Source of the DNA: Candidatus Thiodubiliella endoseptemdiera
GTDB lineage: Bacteria; Pseudomonadota; Gammaproteobacteria; PS1; Pseudothioglobaceae
Assembly (NCBI GenBank): GCA_013416635.1
Contig: JACCHT010000002.1
Coordinates: forward strand, 434,001-498,000
Direction: 5' to 3'
Length of the DNA: 64,000 nt
Part shown: piece after piece, positions 9,187-21,238 of the stretch
How the letters are laid out: each line of letters begins with the position of its first letter
Position numbering within the stretch: the first letter of the stretch is position 1
Position numbers and translations under genes: made by a program
Notes under the pieces: model-generated
Database searches by the model: none
What the model was told of the DNA's origin: nothing
The model's input: the letters and a program-made list of their open reading frames with translations, nothing else

Positions 9187-11010
9187 ATGAATAAAATTAG
9201 CAACACTTCGTTGGAAAGTCAGATTTTTTCTAATAGAGTAATTCTATCCATTGCTTTTATCTTGATTTTAACCATCATTTTAATCTCAAGAGTTTTTAAC
9301 CTGCAAATCAACAACTACGAATATTACACTGAAGAATCTCTAGGCAATCAAATGCGTACGCTGCCGATTACACCAACGCGTGGTGATATCTTTGACCGTA
9401 ATGGGAAAATTCTTGCCACCAATCAACTTGCTTACAGACTAACACTCACGCCTGAAAAAACCAAGGATATTGTCAAAACACTGTTAGCGCTTAAAGAACG
9501 AAAATTCATTAACGACAAAGATATTGCCGCTTTTAAAAAATATAGGGGGCGTTATAAAAATTTTCATAGTATTCCTTTAAAGCACAAACTTAGTGAAAAA
9601 CAAGTGGCAGAATTTTTAGTCAACAACCCTTTTATTGGAATTGATATTGAGCCTTATTTTCACCGAGTGTATCCTAATGGTGCTTCCAGTGTGCATGTGG
9701 TCGGCTATGTTTCAAGGATGAATAAAAAGGACAAAAGTTTCTATAATAAAGAGGATTACCTTGGCACTTCTTTTGTCGGAAAAACAGGTATTGAAAGACA
9801 ATACGAAACACTATTACACGGAAAAAATGGAAAAAAACAAATAGAACGCAATGCTGCTGGGCGTGTTGTCAACACCGAAATCATCCAAGAATCGAAAACA
9901 GGGGTGGATTTATATCTAAGCATTGATTTGGATATGCAGAAAAAAGCCGAATCTTTGCTCAAGGGAAGACGCGGTTCAATTGTTGCCATTGATGCCACGA
10001 ATGGTGAAGTATTGGTGATGGTGAGCACCCCTATTTACAACCCTAACTGGTTTGTAAATGGCATTTCTCACAAGGATTATAAGCAATTACAAACTTCAAA
10101 AGATATCCCCCAACTCAATCGTGCCATTCAAGGCTTATACCCTCCAGGTTCGACAGTTAAGCCGATGGTTGCACTCGCAGGACTTGAGCAAGGGCTGATT
10201 ACTGCTCACAGTGAATCTTACTGCCCAGGTTTTTTTAAACTGCCTAATGTCAAACGAAAGTTTAACGACTGGAAACGCTCTGGGCACGGGGTGGTGAATG
10301 TAAAAGATTCTATTGCACAATCCTGCGATGTGTTCTTTTATGAACTGGCTAACAAGATGGGCATTGATAATTTGCATGATGGTTTAGAACTCTTTAACTT
10401 TGGCAAAAAAACAGGAATTGACATTCCCGGGGAACGCGGCGGCATCTTGCCTTCAAAAGCATGGAAAAAAATCAATAAGAATGAGCCTTGGTATCGTGGG
10501 GAAACTTTGATTACAGGGATTGGGCAGGGTTTTATGACGACTAGCCCATTACAACTGGCTGTTTCTACGGCGGCGCTGGCCAATAAAGGGGTAATTTTCC
10601 AACCAAAAATATTAAAAAGTATACAGGTTTCTGGCGAGGTAATCAAAGAAGTGGTGCGAGGCTATAGTAAGCAAATACCGATTAAAGATATTCATAATTG
10701 GGAGAATGTGATTGATGGAATGAAACGCACCATTTACTCACCAAAAGGCACAGGTAGAAGGCTCAATAAAAAATTGAGCTATACTTTAGCAGGAAAAACA
10801 GGGACGGCACAAGTATTTGGATTGGACGCAGAAGAGCAATATATTGCTGCCAATCTTGATGAACGCTTACGCGACCATGCACTATTTACTGGATTTGCAC
10901 CAATTGAAAGCCCTAAAATTGTGATTGCAGTTATTGTTGAAAATGCGGGTAGTGGCAGTGCGAAAGCAGCACCACTGGCTAAAAAAGTATTGGATATTTA
11001 TTTTAAAAAA

Positions 11011-11031
<21 letters not shown>
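9187..11031 (+). CDS. mrdA: Penicillin-binding protein 2, elongation transpeptidase
   Basis: The 614-residue class B PBP has a membrane anchor at about 18-38, the dimerisation motif TPTRGDIFDRNG (62-73) and the three transpeptidase motifs: Ser322-Thr-Val-Lys325, Ser-Cys-Asp at 379-381 and KTGTAQ in the C-terminal part. It cross-links peptidoglycan during side-wall growth with MreBCD, whose genes lie directly upstream. rodA is not in the window. The 3' end overlaps the convergent gene at 11011 by 21 bp. Confidence 0.96.
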
Positions 11032-14250
<3,219 letters not shown>

Positions 14251-14270
<20 letters not shown>

Positions 14271-14630
14271 TAATTGGATAATCCTCGGGCAAAATCACCC
14301 CTTTCTCCAAGGCAATTTTCACCACCTCTTCCCCTCTAAATTGCGTTGGGTTCTGCATCAATTCCGTCTGCCAAAAACTGTGCATCTCACACATCTGCGG
14401 ATGCGTATGATTACACCCCAACACATGAAAACTCGCCTCACCCACACGCCAAGGCCCATCCCCTTAATTTCCCCCTCAATCAAATGAATACTATATTCAG
14501 GCTCTTTTTCCCAAAACAATTCAAAATACAAAATACCTTTTGGATGCTGAAAAATTGCCTCAATCACTCGGGTCTCTCCGTTTGGGTATTTGATGTATAG
14601 GGGTGAGTGTAAAGTAAATATTTTATTCAT
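14251..14630 (-). CDS. Conserved hypothetical protein, one-base frameshift
   Basis: The two frames are 14358-14630 (NKIFTLHSPLYIKYPNGETR to IEGEIKG) and 14251-14445 (GEASFHVLGCNHTHPQMCEM to INDARYQ). A second, more decayed copy at 19744-20123 shows the missing base: it has GGGCGATGGGCC where this copy has GGGGATGGGCC (about 14460-14463). Restored, the protein has about 125 residues with GCNHTHPQMCEMH, a possible metal-binding cluster. No family is recognised. It leads the ABC-tgt operon. Confidence 0.6.
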
Positions 14631-14668
14631 TATAGTGCCGTTTTTTGGCGTGGTAAATTGTTGGGGTT

Positions 14669-15535
14669 TTATAGGTCTCTATTTAAAATATTTCTTAAAT
14701 CTAAATTTTTTAATGAATTACTAAAAAATAATATTTCGTTACCTTCTTTTGCTCTATATGCAGAATGATTAAAAGAGTATTTTTTAATAAATTTAGAAGA
14801 AATCCAATTATATATTTTTTCTATTTCCAAAGTATTATCATAAGAGACAATCCAATTTATATTTCTTATATTTTTAATTACCTCTGCCACCTCTTTATGT
14901 TGGTTATTTTTATAGTAATTCATATACAAAGAAGAAGCTTTTAAATAATAAGGAGGGTCAAAATAAAAAATTGTTTGATTGTTATCAGATTCTTTTTCTA
15001 TTTTTTTAATGAGCTTTAAGGCATCAAGATTATAAAGTTTTATTTGTTTTTTATGCTTAGCAATTAACTTGATTCTTTTGATAAGTTCTTTTTTATTAAA
15101 ACGACAATCTATTTTATATTTTCCATTTTGACCTGGTCCACCAATTACACCAGCATTTATAATTCCTGAAAAATTTGTTCTATTGAGAAAAAAAGTAGAA
15201 AAACCCAAATCCAAGAGATTTTCTTTTGATTTATTTTTTTGTATATTTTTTGCCTTTTGCCAATTCTCAATATTTATTTCTGTATTTTCAATTAAATCAC
15301 AAAGTTTTTTTGTATTTCTTAATACGGAATGCCAAAAAGCATAAATAGAACGGTCAAAATCATTAATGGTAATTTTATCTACTTTATCTTCTAATAATAA
15401 ATATAAGGCCACTGAAGCCCCCCCAGCATATGGCTCAACATAATGCCCTTTTATATCATTATCAATGCAAACTTTTGATATAAATTTAGACAGTTTATTT
15501 TTTCCTCCTGGGTATCTTAATGGTGAGTAAAACAT
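14669..15535 (-). CDS. D12-class DNA N6-adenine methyltransferase
   Basis: The 288-residue protein starts SPLRYPGGKNKL and has the S-adenosylmethionine motif EPYAGGA (34-40) and the catalytic DPPY (193-196), the order typical of the alpha-type D12/Dam family. It would methylate adenine in a short DNA site, perhaps GATC-like but not predictable here. Its start lies 3 bp after the stop of the ATPase gene, so it is the last gene of a three-gene operon. The coding sequence is much more AT-rich, with abundant AAA/AAT codons, than the neighbouring tgt and ABC genes, which suggests horizontal acquisition. Its likely job is to protect host DNA or to set the modification state sensed by its partners. 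Confidence 0.88.
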   Translation of the reverse strand: MFYSPLRYPGGKNKLSKFISKVCIDNDIKGHYVEPYAGGASVALYLLLEDKVDKITINDFDRSIYAFWHSVLRNTKKLCDLIENTEINIENWQKAKNIQKNKSKENLLDLGFSTFFLNRTNFSGIINAGVIGGPGQNGKYKIDCRFNKKELIKRIKLIAKHKKQIKLYNLDALKLIKKIEKESDNNQTIFYFDPPYYLKASSLYMNYYKNNQHKEVAEVIKNIRNINWIVSYDNTLEIEKIYNWISSKFIKKYSFNHSAYRAKEGNEILFFSNSLKNLDLRNILNRDL

Positions 15536-15538
15536 AAT

Positions 15539-17092
15539 CTAAAATTTATTAAATAAATTATCAAAATTTAAAAGAAAATCATCAACGAGTTCTTTGTTTT
15601 GTTTTTTCCATGGATTTAATACTTTACTTGCATTGCTATTGCTTCCCCATAATGGCAAATGAGAATTAAACCACTTTTTTGCCTTATCTCTATCATCTTG
15701 TACTTCTTGATTTGAATAATCCCTAAAGCAATATTGCCTCGTAAATGTATTGTCTATTTTTTGCCATAATTGATCAGATTCAGGTAAATTATTAAGAAAG
15801 TTAGAAATAATTTGTTCGAGTGAGTTTTCTGTAGGGAGTAGTAGAATATTTCCAATCTTATTAGCTTTGTTTCGTTGTTCAATATCACCATCAAGCATAA
15901 TAATTGAATTTGGAAATTGAAAGGAGGGAACTTTTGGGGCTAATTCAATAAGGTTATTGCAACCAAATTTTACTTTAGGATAGAATTTTAAGTGCTTCGT
16001 GCGACTATTTCCTAATAATGATTTTGCAAAAATAACCGCTTCAGAATCTTCTGTAAAAATATCGATTTTGTTTATTGTAGTTTTTCCAGTCAAGGCTACA
16101 TTAAGGTGGTTTTTTATAAACTCATAATTAACACTATCTTTAATAATAATCTTTTGATCTTCTTTTTTTAAATAAACCAGCTTTATTTGATTTTTTCTGT
16201 CCTCGTTTTCTTGAAGTTTTGACGCTTCTTTTAATAAAGTTAAAGAATGTGTTGTAAATATAATTTGAATATCAAAATCAGATACAAAACGATTCAAAGC
16301 ATCTAATAGTTTCATCTGTGAACCAGGATAAAAAGTCGTATCAATTTCATCTATAGCTAAAATTCCTCCTTTATAATCGTTTTTATATTCTTTTTTTAGA
16401 CGTTTAAAAGAAAGTATTGCAAGTAGTATTTTCCCTATATTGTCTTGTCCTGCTGAATTTGATTGCCAATCGTAATAAGGGGTATTTGCTCCTAGTGTTT
16501 GTTTATCTATACTTGACAGAGATGTCGGACTAATTTTTTCATCCCCAAGAATAAGTATTTTATTGTGCCACTTTTCATAAAAATTTTTTTCATCATCTGT
16601 TAGTTCTAAAGATTTATTTTCACTTAGTTTATTGTCTTCACCTATTGGTAACAACCTTTTTAAACTAAGATAAATAACTGGTAATTGAACAAATCCAGAG
16701 CCTTTACTTTTATCGGGCTTACCAGTTTTTTTGTTTACTTTCCATATGCGAATTTCACCTTCTTTCTTTCCGCCTCTATTTATACTTCCAGCAGTATAAT
16801 CAGAATCATCATCAAAAAATAATGTCCATTTATGCCCTCCAATCTTATCAAATCTTTTGGATAGTTTAAACTTATCAGAAAATGCTGATTTAAAATCCCC
16901 ACCAGATAATGGTTTTTCTCCATACATTGGATTATCTTTATCTGTTATTGTAAATGGCTGTGTCAACAACCCAAGAAGGGTTGTCTTTTGAGTTCCATTT
17001 TGTCCAGAAATTACTGTCAAATGTGAGCCAAGTTCAAATTCAACATTTTCAAAGCCCCTAAATTTCTCAATTAATATTTTTGTTATTTTCAT
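15539..17092 (-). CDS. OLD-like ABC-ATPase with C-terminal TOPRIM-type region
   Basis: I choose the ATG at 17092 (MKITKILIEKFRGF), 2 bp after the upstream gene; an ATG at 17116 is possible. The 517-residue protein has Walker A GQNGTQKTT (30-38), a signature-like NSAGQDN (212-218), Walker B ILAIDEID (244-251) and a switch His in FTTHS (279-283). The C-terminal part has TEDSE (347-351), an LDGD motif (400-403) and LPTENSLEQ (419-427), the E...DxD pattern of OLD-family TOPRIM nucleases. By family, such proteins are nucleases or sensors in phage defence (OLD, Gabija GajA, PARIS). The ParB-like and methyltransferase partners suggest a modification-linked defence system. The catalytic assignment is from motifs only. 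Confidence 0.8.
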   Translation of the reverse strand: MKITKILIEKFRGFENVEFELGSHLTVISGQNGTQKTTLLGLLTQPFTITDKDNPMYGEKPLSGGDFKSAFSDKFKLSKRFDKIGGHKWTLFFDDDSDYTAGSINRGGKKEGEIRIWKVNKKTGKPDKSKGSGFVQLPVIYLSLKRLLPIGEDNKLSENKSLELTDDEKNFYEKWHNKILILGDEKISPTSLSSIDKQTLGANTPYYDWQSNSAGQDNIGKILLAILSFKRLKKEYKNDYKGGILAIDEIDTTFYPGSQMKLLDALNRFVSDFDIQIIFTTHSLTLLKEASKLQENEDRKNQIKLVYLKKEDQKIIIKDSVNYEFIKNHLNVALTGKTTINKIDIFTEDSEAVIFAKSLLGNSRTKHLKFYPKVKFGCNNLIELAPKVPSFQFPNSIIMLDGDIEQRNKANKIGNILLLPTENSLEQIISNFLNNLPESDQLWQKIDNTFTRQYCFRDYSNQEVQDDRDKAKKWFNSHLPLWGSNSNASKVLNPWKKQNKELVDDFLLNFDNLFNKF

Positions 17093-17094
17093 AA

Positions 17095-18486
17095 TTATTT
17101 TTTTAAAGGTTTCCAAAGAATTTCAAAAAACTCTTCTAAATTATCCCATTTTAATTTCAAATCACTAGATGCCGATTGTGTTTTATAAGAATGAACATAG
17201 CGATGAAAGTTTTGAATGGATAATAAATTGTTTTGATTATTTGCAACAACTTTTATATTTTTTAACTGTTTATCATTCGCTAAGTCTTCCTCTTCCATGT
17301 ATTTATACACTTCTTTTATTTTTTCTGAAAACTTAGTACTAGGTGTAAAAGTCTTTCCTTTTTTTTCCCAAAAATAATCAATACTTGTTTCTAAAAATAC
17401 TCTAAATAAAACTCCTACAGCATTTGGAACTGCTTTTGTTGAGTCATCAATAAGCAGGCCACCTTTAAGTTCGTGATAAATATTATTAATTTTTGTTTCT
17501 TCAATGTCTAAACGACATGTTTTTGGGATGAGATATTTTCTCGTAGTACTTGGAGGGTTTATTTTCACATTATTATTTTTAGTAATATCGGTTATTTTTT
17601 CTCCAAATAAATTATCTGTTGTATTTTCTTGAATTTCTTTATCTACTTTTTTAGAATCATTACTTTTGATTGATGCCAAGTATGTTTTCTTTTCTTGCCC
17701 TGTGTTTAAAGTACGAGAATCAAGTTTATTTCCAGAAAAATCTTCTTTTTTTAAAATACTCAAAATTATCACTTTTAATTCTTCTGGAAAGTTTGAATTT
17801 TTAATTTCCAAATCTCCATTATCTTTTAAACTAAAACCATATTTTGTATATGCCTCTTTACTGTCTAAAATACGCCAAAAAGTCGTAACATATCCTCGCC
17901 CTAACACTTGCTCCTTTAATGTTTCTGGAATATCTAAATTTTTAATTATTCTGGCAATTGCAACTTTGAACTCTTCTTTTTTTGTAGCACTTCCTACACG
18001 CACATTGTGATTTGTTCTTTCTTGCTCACTCCAGCTAACTTCATTATTTCCATTTAAATGTTTTCTGGCTATATAACGAAAACCCTCAGATTTATTAGTT
18101 GTGATAAGGCAATCGAATAAATAACTATCATTAATATTGATTTCTTTTTTTAATTCTGTAAATTTCTTTTTTAAAATATTGTTTGGAGCAAGGCTTGGAT
18201 TATTCAACATTTTATATACAGTTAAACGACGATTACCTTCTAAGACAACCATATTTTTGTCTATATTATAAATAACTAATCTTTCTAGTTGTGGCAAATC
18301 AAAATCTTTTACAATTTCTTTCGCAAATTCTTTAATCTTAAAATCTTTTTTGGAGCAAAAATATTGAATTAATTCTGGTTCAGATTTACTAAAATAGTTA
18401 TCAGGAAAACGAGCATTTTCATCCCATAATAATAAATCCTTTAATAATATTTCTTCTTTTCTCCACTTATTATTTGATTTTTCCAT
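17095..18486 (-). CDS. ParB/Srx-like domain protein with helical C-terminus
   Basis: The 463-residue protein has a ParB-type N-terminal domain: LLLWDENARFPDN (18-30), then VVLEGNRRLTVYKML (80-94), whose EGNRR matches the nucleotide-binding/nuclease box of ParB-like proteins. A low-complexity charged linker (about 260-320) follows. The C-terminus is all-helical (NAVGVLFRVFLETSIDYFW and NFHRYVHSYKT), of a type I cannot name but reminiscent of HEPN-like domains. No partner ParA or parS is seen, so plasmid partition is unlikely. It heads the operon with the ATPase and the methyltransferase; a MITE lies 19 bp upstream of its start and may cover or replace its promoter. Function unknown; DNA sensing or cleavage is inferred. 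Confidence 0.75.
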   Translation of the reverse strand: MEKSNNKWRKEEILLKDLLLWDENARFPDNYFSKSEPELIQYFCSKKDFKIKEFAKEIVKDFDLPQLERLVIYNIDKNMVVLEGNRRLTVYKMLNNPSLAPNNILKKKFTELKKEININDSYLFDCLITTNKSEGFRYIARKHLNGNNEVSWSEQERTNHNVRVGSATKKEEFKVAIARIIKNLDIPETLKEQVLGRGYVTTFWRILDSKEAYTKYGFSLKDNGDLEIKNSNFPEELKVIILSILKKEDFSGNKLDSRTLNTGQEKKTYLASIKSNDSKKVDKEIQENTTDNLFGEKITDITKNNNVKINPPSTTRKYLIPKTCRLDIEETKINNIYHELKGGLLIDDSTKAVPNAVGVLFRVFLETSIDYFWEKKGKTFTPSTKFSEKIKEVYKYMEEEDLANDKQLKNIKVVANNQNNLLSIQNFHRYVHSYKTQSASSDLKLKWDNLEEFFEILWKPLKK

Positions 18487-18505
18487 AATATTTCCTTAAT
18501 TATTA

Positions 18506-18666
18506 GAGACCTTTGCATAAATAGGGATGATTAGCAAAATGACAGATTTTATTAAATTGGAAATTTTTTAAATCCACTCCTAGCAGGGCTAAGGGTGTTT
18601 TTAAAAAGTTTGTAATTTGATGAAAGATGGCGTTTTGATGATTATTCATATTTATGCAAAGGTCTC
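18506..18666 (-). mobile_element. 161-bp MITE-like element, reverse orientation (copy 4)
   Basis: The copy is full length with perfect inverted ends and target duplication TATTA on both sides. It sits directly upstream of the ParB-like gene and marks the edge of the AT-rich operon. Confidence 0.95.
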
Positions 18667-18928
18667 TATTAATTACCAAAAAAAACTCAACTCTCTTTAT
18701 TCCCCCGCTTCTCAAACTCTTTCGCAATATCTTTCAGAGGGAATAATAAAGGATAAGGGCTACCCTTTTTTAGGTCTGCCAACCTTCTTAAACCTTAAAT
18801 TTCTGCCAGTTATCTGACCAAAATTAGCAATAAAATAATCACTGCCACACAAGCGACCACTTATAAACATTACACCTCAAAATATCTAGGCTTTTTTGAT
18901 TCTCATCCATCGTCAAATAATATTCATA
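18667..18928. other. Non-coding debris between MITE copy 4 and the hsdM remnant
   Basis: No intact gene is seen. On the minus strand short pieces such as DENQKSLDIL and FPLKDIAKEFEKRG are readable between stops, so this is probably decayed coding DNA of the same restriction-modification locus. Confidence 0.4.
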
Positions 18929-18985
18929 TCATTTTAACTCAATCACTCCATTTTTTGCTTGATAAATTGCCAGTTTTTTAATCAT
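18929..18985 (-). pseudogene. N-terminal remnant resembling a RhuM-family protein
   Basis: An 18-codon frame overlaps the hsdM stop (ATGATTAA) and reads IKKLAIYQAKNGVIELK before a stop. This resembles the beginning of RhuM-like proteins, which are often encoded inside type I restriction-modification loci. Only the first residues remain, so the assignment is tentative. Confidence 0.35.
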
Positions 18986-19597
18986 TGCTTAATGCGGTTT
19001 GTAATTGGGTTAACAAGTCATCACTTTTGCTAAAAGACTGGTTCATTTTTAGCAATAACGCCTCACTGGAATATTGCTTTTCAGCTTCTGGTTGGTGTGG
19101 ATTTTTAATGTCTAAATTGTAGCTGTTGTCTTGAATGGTTTTTATATCCACCTGCCATGCAACTTCATTTTCTTTGCGGTTGTGCCACCATTTTTTTAAC
19201 CCTTCAAACTCGGATAATTGTATTGGTTTAGTTTTGGAATAAGTCTTATAATTTTCGGGCAGTTTGTGTTCAAAATACCAAATTTTTTTGGGTGGGTTTG
19301 CCTTTGTCAAAAAATAACAAATTAGTGGCTACTGAAGCATAAGGTTGAAACACCGAATTGGGCAAACGAACAATGGTGTGTAGATTACAATCTTCTAACA
19401 ATTTTTGACGAATGCGTTGTTTAACGCCATCTCCAGTAAGTGATCCATCAGGCAGGACAATCGCCGCTCTGCCCTCTATTTTGAGCAAATGTATCATTAA
19501 AATCAGAAACAAACCGGCTGATTCCTTGGTGCGATAAGTTTTTGGGAAATTATTTTCGTTATTATTGGACACCACACTACCAAACGGTGGATTAGCC
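18978..19597 (-). pseudogene. 3' remnant of a type I restriction-modification methylase (HsdM)
   Basis: The fragment begins LANPPFGS, the catalytic motif IV of N6-adenine methyltransferases, and continues ESAGLFLILMIHLLKIEGRAA and VLPDGSLTGDGVKQRIRQ, typical of the HsdM core. The N-terminal two-thirds is missing: a degenerate MITE abuts the motif at 19598. A seven-T run at 19283-19289 shifts the frame; correcting it joins KGKPTQK to IWYFEHKLPENYKTY. The HsdM C-terminus ends at 18978. No hsdS or hsdR is present. The locus is clearly dead. Confidence 0.85.
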
Positions 19598-19740
19598 AGG
19601 GATAATTAGCAAAATGCCAGATTTTATTAAATTAGAAATTTTTTAAATCCAATCCTAGCAAGGTTAAGGGTGAATTTAAAAAGTTTTTAAGTTGATGAAA
19701 GATGGTGTTTTGATGATTATTCATATTTATACAAAGGTCT
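19598..19740 (-). mobile_element. Degenerate, end-truncated copy of the 161-bp element
   Basis: About 143 bp align to the reverse-orientation element from AGGGAT to the AAAGGTCT end, with roughly ten substitutions. The left terminal repeat is missing and joins hsdM sequence directly. This is the only clearly old copy in the window. Confidence 0.8.
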
Positions 19741-19743
19741 TAT

Positions 19744-20123
19744 TTAATATTGTTTGTCATTCACTGGATAATTCTCAGGCAAAATTGCCCCTTTCTCCAA
19801 AGCAATCTTTACCACTTCTTCATTTCTAAATTGTGCTGAATTCTGCATCAATTCCGTCTTTCAAAAGCTATGCATTTCACACATTTGCGGATGCGTATGA
19901 TTACACCCTAATACATGAAAACTTGCCTCACCTACACGCCAAGGCCCATCGCCCTTAATCTCACCCTCAATCAAATGAATGCTATACTGCGGATTTTTTT
20001 TCCCAAAACAACTCAAAATACAACACCCCTTTTTGGATGTTCGAACAACTCCTCAATTACTCGCGTTTCCCTATTTGGATATTTGATATACAGCGGTGAA
20101 CGCAGAGTGAATATTTTACTCAA
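19744..20123 (-). pseudogene. Decayed second copy of the 14.3-kb hypothetical gene
   Basis: The minus strand reads SKIFTLRSPLYIKYPNRETRV, then shifts frame at least twice (extra bases near the AAAAAGGGG and AAAAAAAA runs) before IEGEIKGDGPWRVGEASFHVLG and the terminal NDKQY. It is plainly homologous to the gene at 14251-14630 and lacks its ATG; a TTG is at 20123. It keeps the base that the other copy has lost. Together the two copies flank the AT-rich operon and the hsdM debris as direct repeats. Confidence 0.8.
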
Positions 20124-20306
20124 GACCTTTGCATAAATAGGAATAATTATCAAAAATCCACTTTTCACTCACTTGACAATTTTTTAAACCCTGCCTTGCC
20201 ACTACTAGAAGTAAGTTTAAGAAAATCACCAATTAGCATTTTTTTCAATACTCTTGAGGGTAAAAATTGAATTTTACTAATCATCTCTATATTATGCAAA
20301 AGTCTC
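20123..20306. mobile_element. Second, diverged palindromic element of about 184 bp
   Basis: The ends, AAGACCTTTGCATAAATA and ATTATGCAAAAGTCTC, match the 161-bp element's inverted repeats, but the interior is different and longer (for example CTTTTCACTCACTTGACAAT). A second copy of this interior lies at 22893-23045. It is a related, older subfamily without coding capacity. Confidence 0.7.
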
Positions 20307-20559
20307 TACAAAAAGAATTAATTTAGCGATTGAGCATTTAATATCCGTTCAGAATATAGCTGAATTAAAGAAAGTAACTTAAAATGTGTCCAGGTTTGTA
20401 GGACTATTGCACTAAAGCACCAATCCCGACAAATAGTTACCTAACTCGTTTAAAATACCTGCTAATTATCACTTACCCAAACATCGGAGATGGGCGCAGG
20501 TGTTGCCTGTGAATACCTAATTCTTTGAATAAAAAAATGCCTACAAGTATTCATTAATT
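20307..20559. other. Non-coding stretch between the two element types
   Basis: No gene is seen. A short plus-strand frame ending LAIEHLISVQNIAELKKVT before a stop at about 20380 may be the tail of a lost gene. The rest is broken by stops in all frames. Confidence 0.4.
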
Positions 20560-20720
20560 GAGACCTTTGCATAAATATGAATAATCATCAAAACGCCATC
20601 TTTCATCAAATTACAAACTTTTTAAAAACACCCTTAGCCCTGCTAGGAGTGGATTTAAAAAATTTCCAATTTAATAAAATCTGTCATTTTGCTAATCATC
20701 CCTATTTATGCAAAGGTCTC
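20560..20720 (+). mobile_element. 161-bp MITE-like element, forward orientation (copy 5)
   Basis: The copy is full length with perfect ends. The flanks are TAATT and AATTT, which do not form a 5-bp duplication, unlike most other copies; this suggests that recombination exchanged one flank. Confidence 0.93.
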
Positions 20721-20724
20721 AATT

Positions 20725-21235
20725 TTAGTAAATTTTAACGATGTTATTTATTTTATTAAAAATTGAATTGGATTTTGAGTTAAGTATAAACACTGTCCAA
20801 ATATCCTGAAAGGCGGTAACGGAAATCGCGTCTAAATCTCGTTTAAGTTTCCAAAAGAGTGTGGCTGAGTCTTGTTCGGATTGATAGTCTATCGTAGTGA
20901 GCCGTACTCCAGTACCGCCTGGTAGGTCTTTTCCTAGAAATATGAATACAGCAACATCTCCTTCAGCCCAAGCCCAGTTAGGAGCATCCATAGTAGATGA
21001 CATATCATGCCAAAAATCTTGCCATTCTTGGGCATTTTTCATAACGGCAAAGCGAGATGAGTTATTGACTTGAGTATCAAAAATCCAGTTTTGACGAATA
21101 TACTCGGGTGTTATTTCAAGGATTTGATTATTCATATTTTTTTGTTCAAAACTATTGGTGTTTATGGCATAAGTCACATTGTTTCTACAAATAAAACAGC
21201 AGCAATAGTGCTGCTGTTTTTGCTAACTTTAGCAA
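20725..21235 (-). pseudogene. PrcB-like secreted protein, copy 1, broken signal peptide
   Basis: The mature part reads ILEITPEYIRQNWIFDTQ, FAVMKNAQEWQDFWHD and VAVFIFLGKDLPGGTGVRL, resembling the PrcB C-terminal domain found with secreted subtilases. The signal peptide (TTG at 21235, LLKLAKTAALLLLFYL) hits a stop because the bases after TTTTATTT differ from copy 2; the frame resumes at TYAINTNS. It follows the subtilase stop by 3 bp, so the two genes form a unit. The 161-bp element at 20560-20720 ends 4 bp beyond its stop. The domain call is from memory of the motif pattern. Confidence 0.6.
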
Positions 21236-21238
21236 CGC

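Noticed and set aside
14668-14690. AGGTCTCTATTTAAAA at the end of the methyltransferase gene as an element remnant
   Set aside because: Only seven to eight bases match the terminal repeat and the sequence is part of the coding end; chance is adequate.
17095-18486. ParB-like gene as part of a plasmid partition locus
   Set aside because: No ParA-type gene, parS-like repeats or replication gene is nearby, and the partner genes are an OLD-like ATPase and a methyltransferase.
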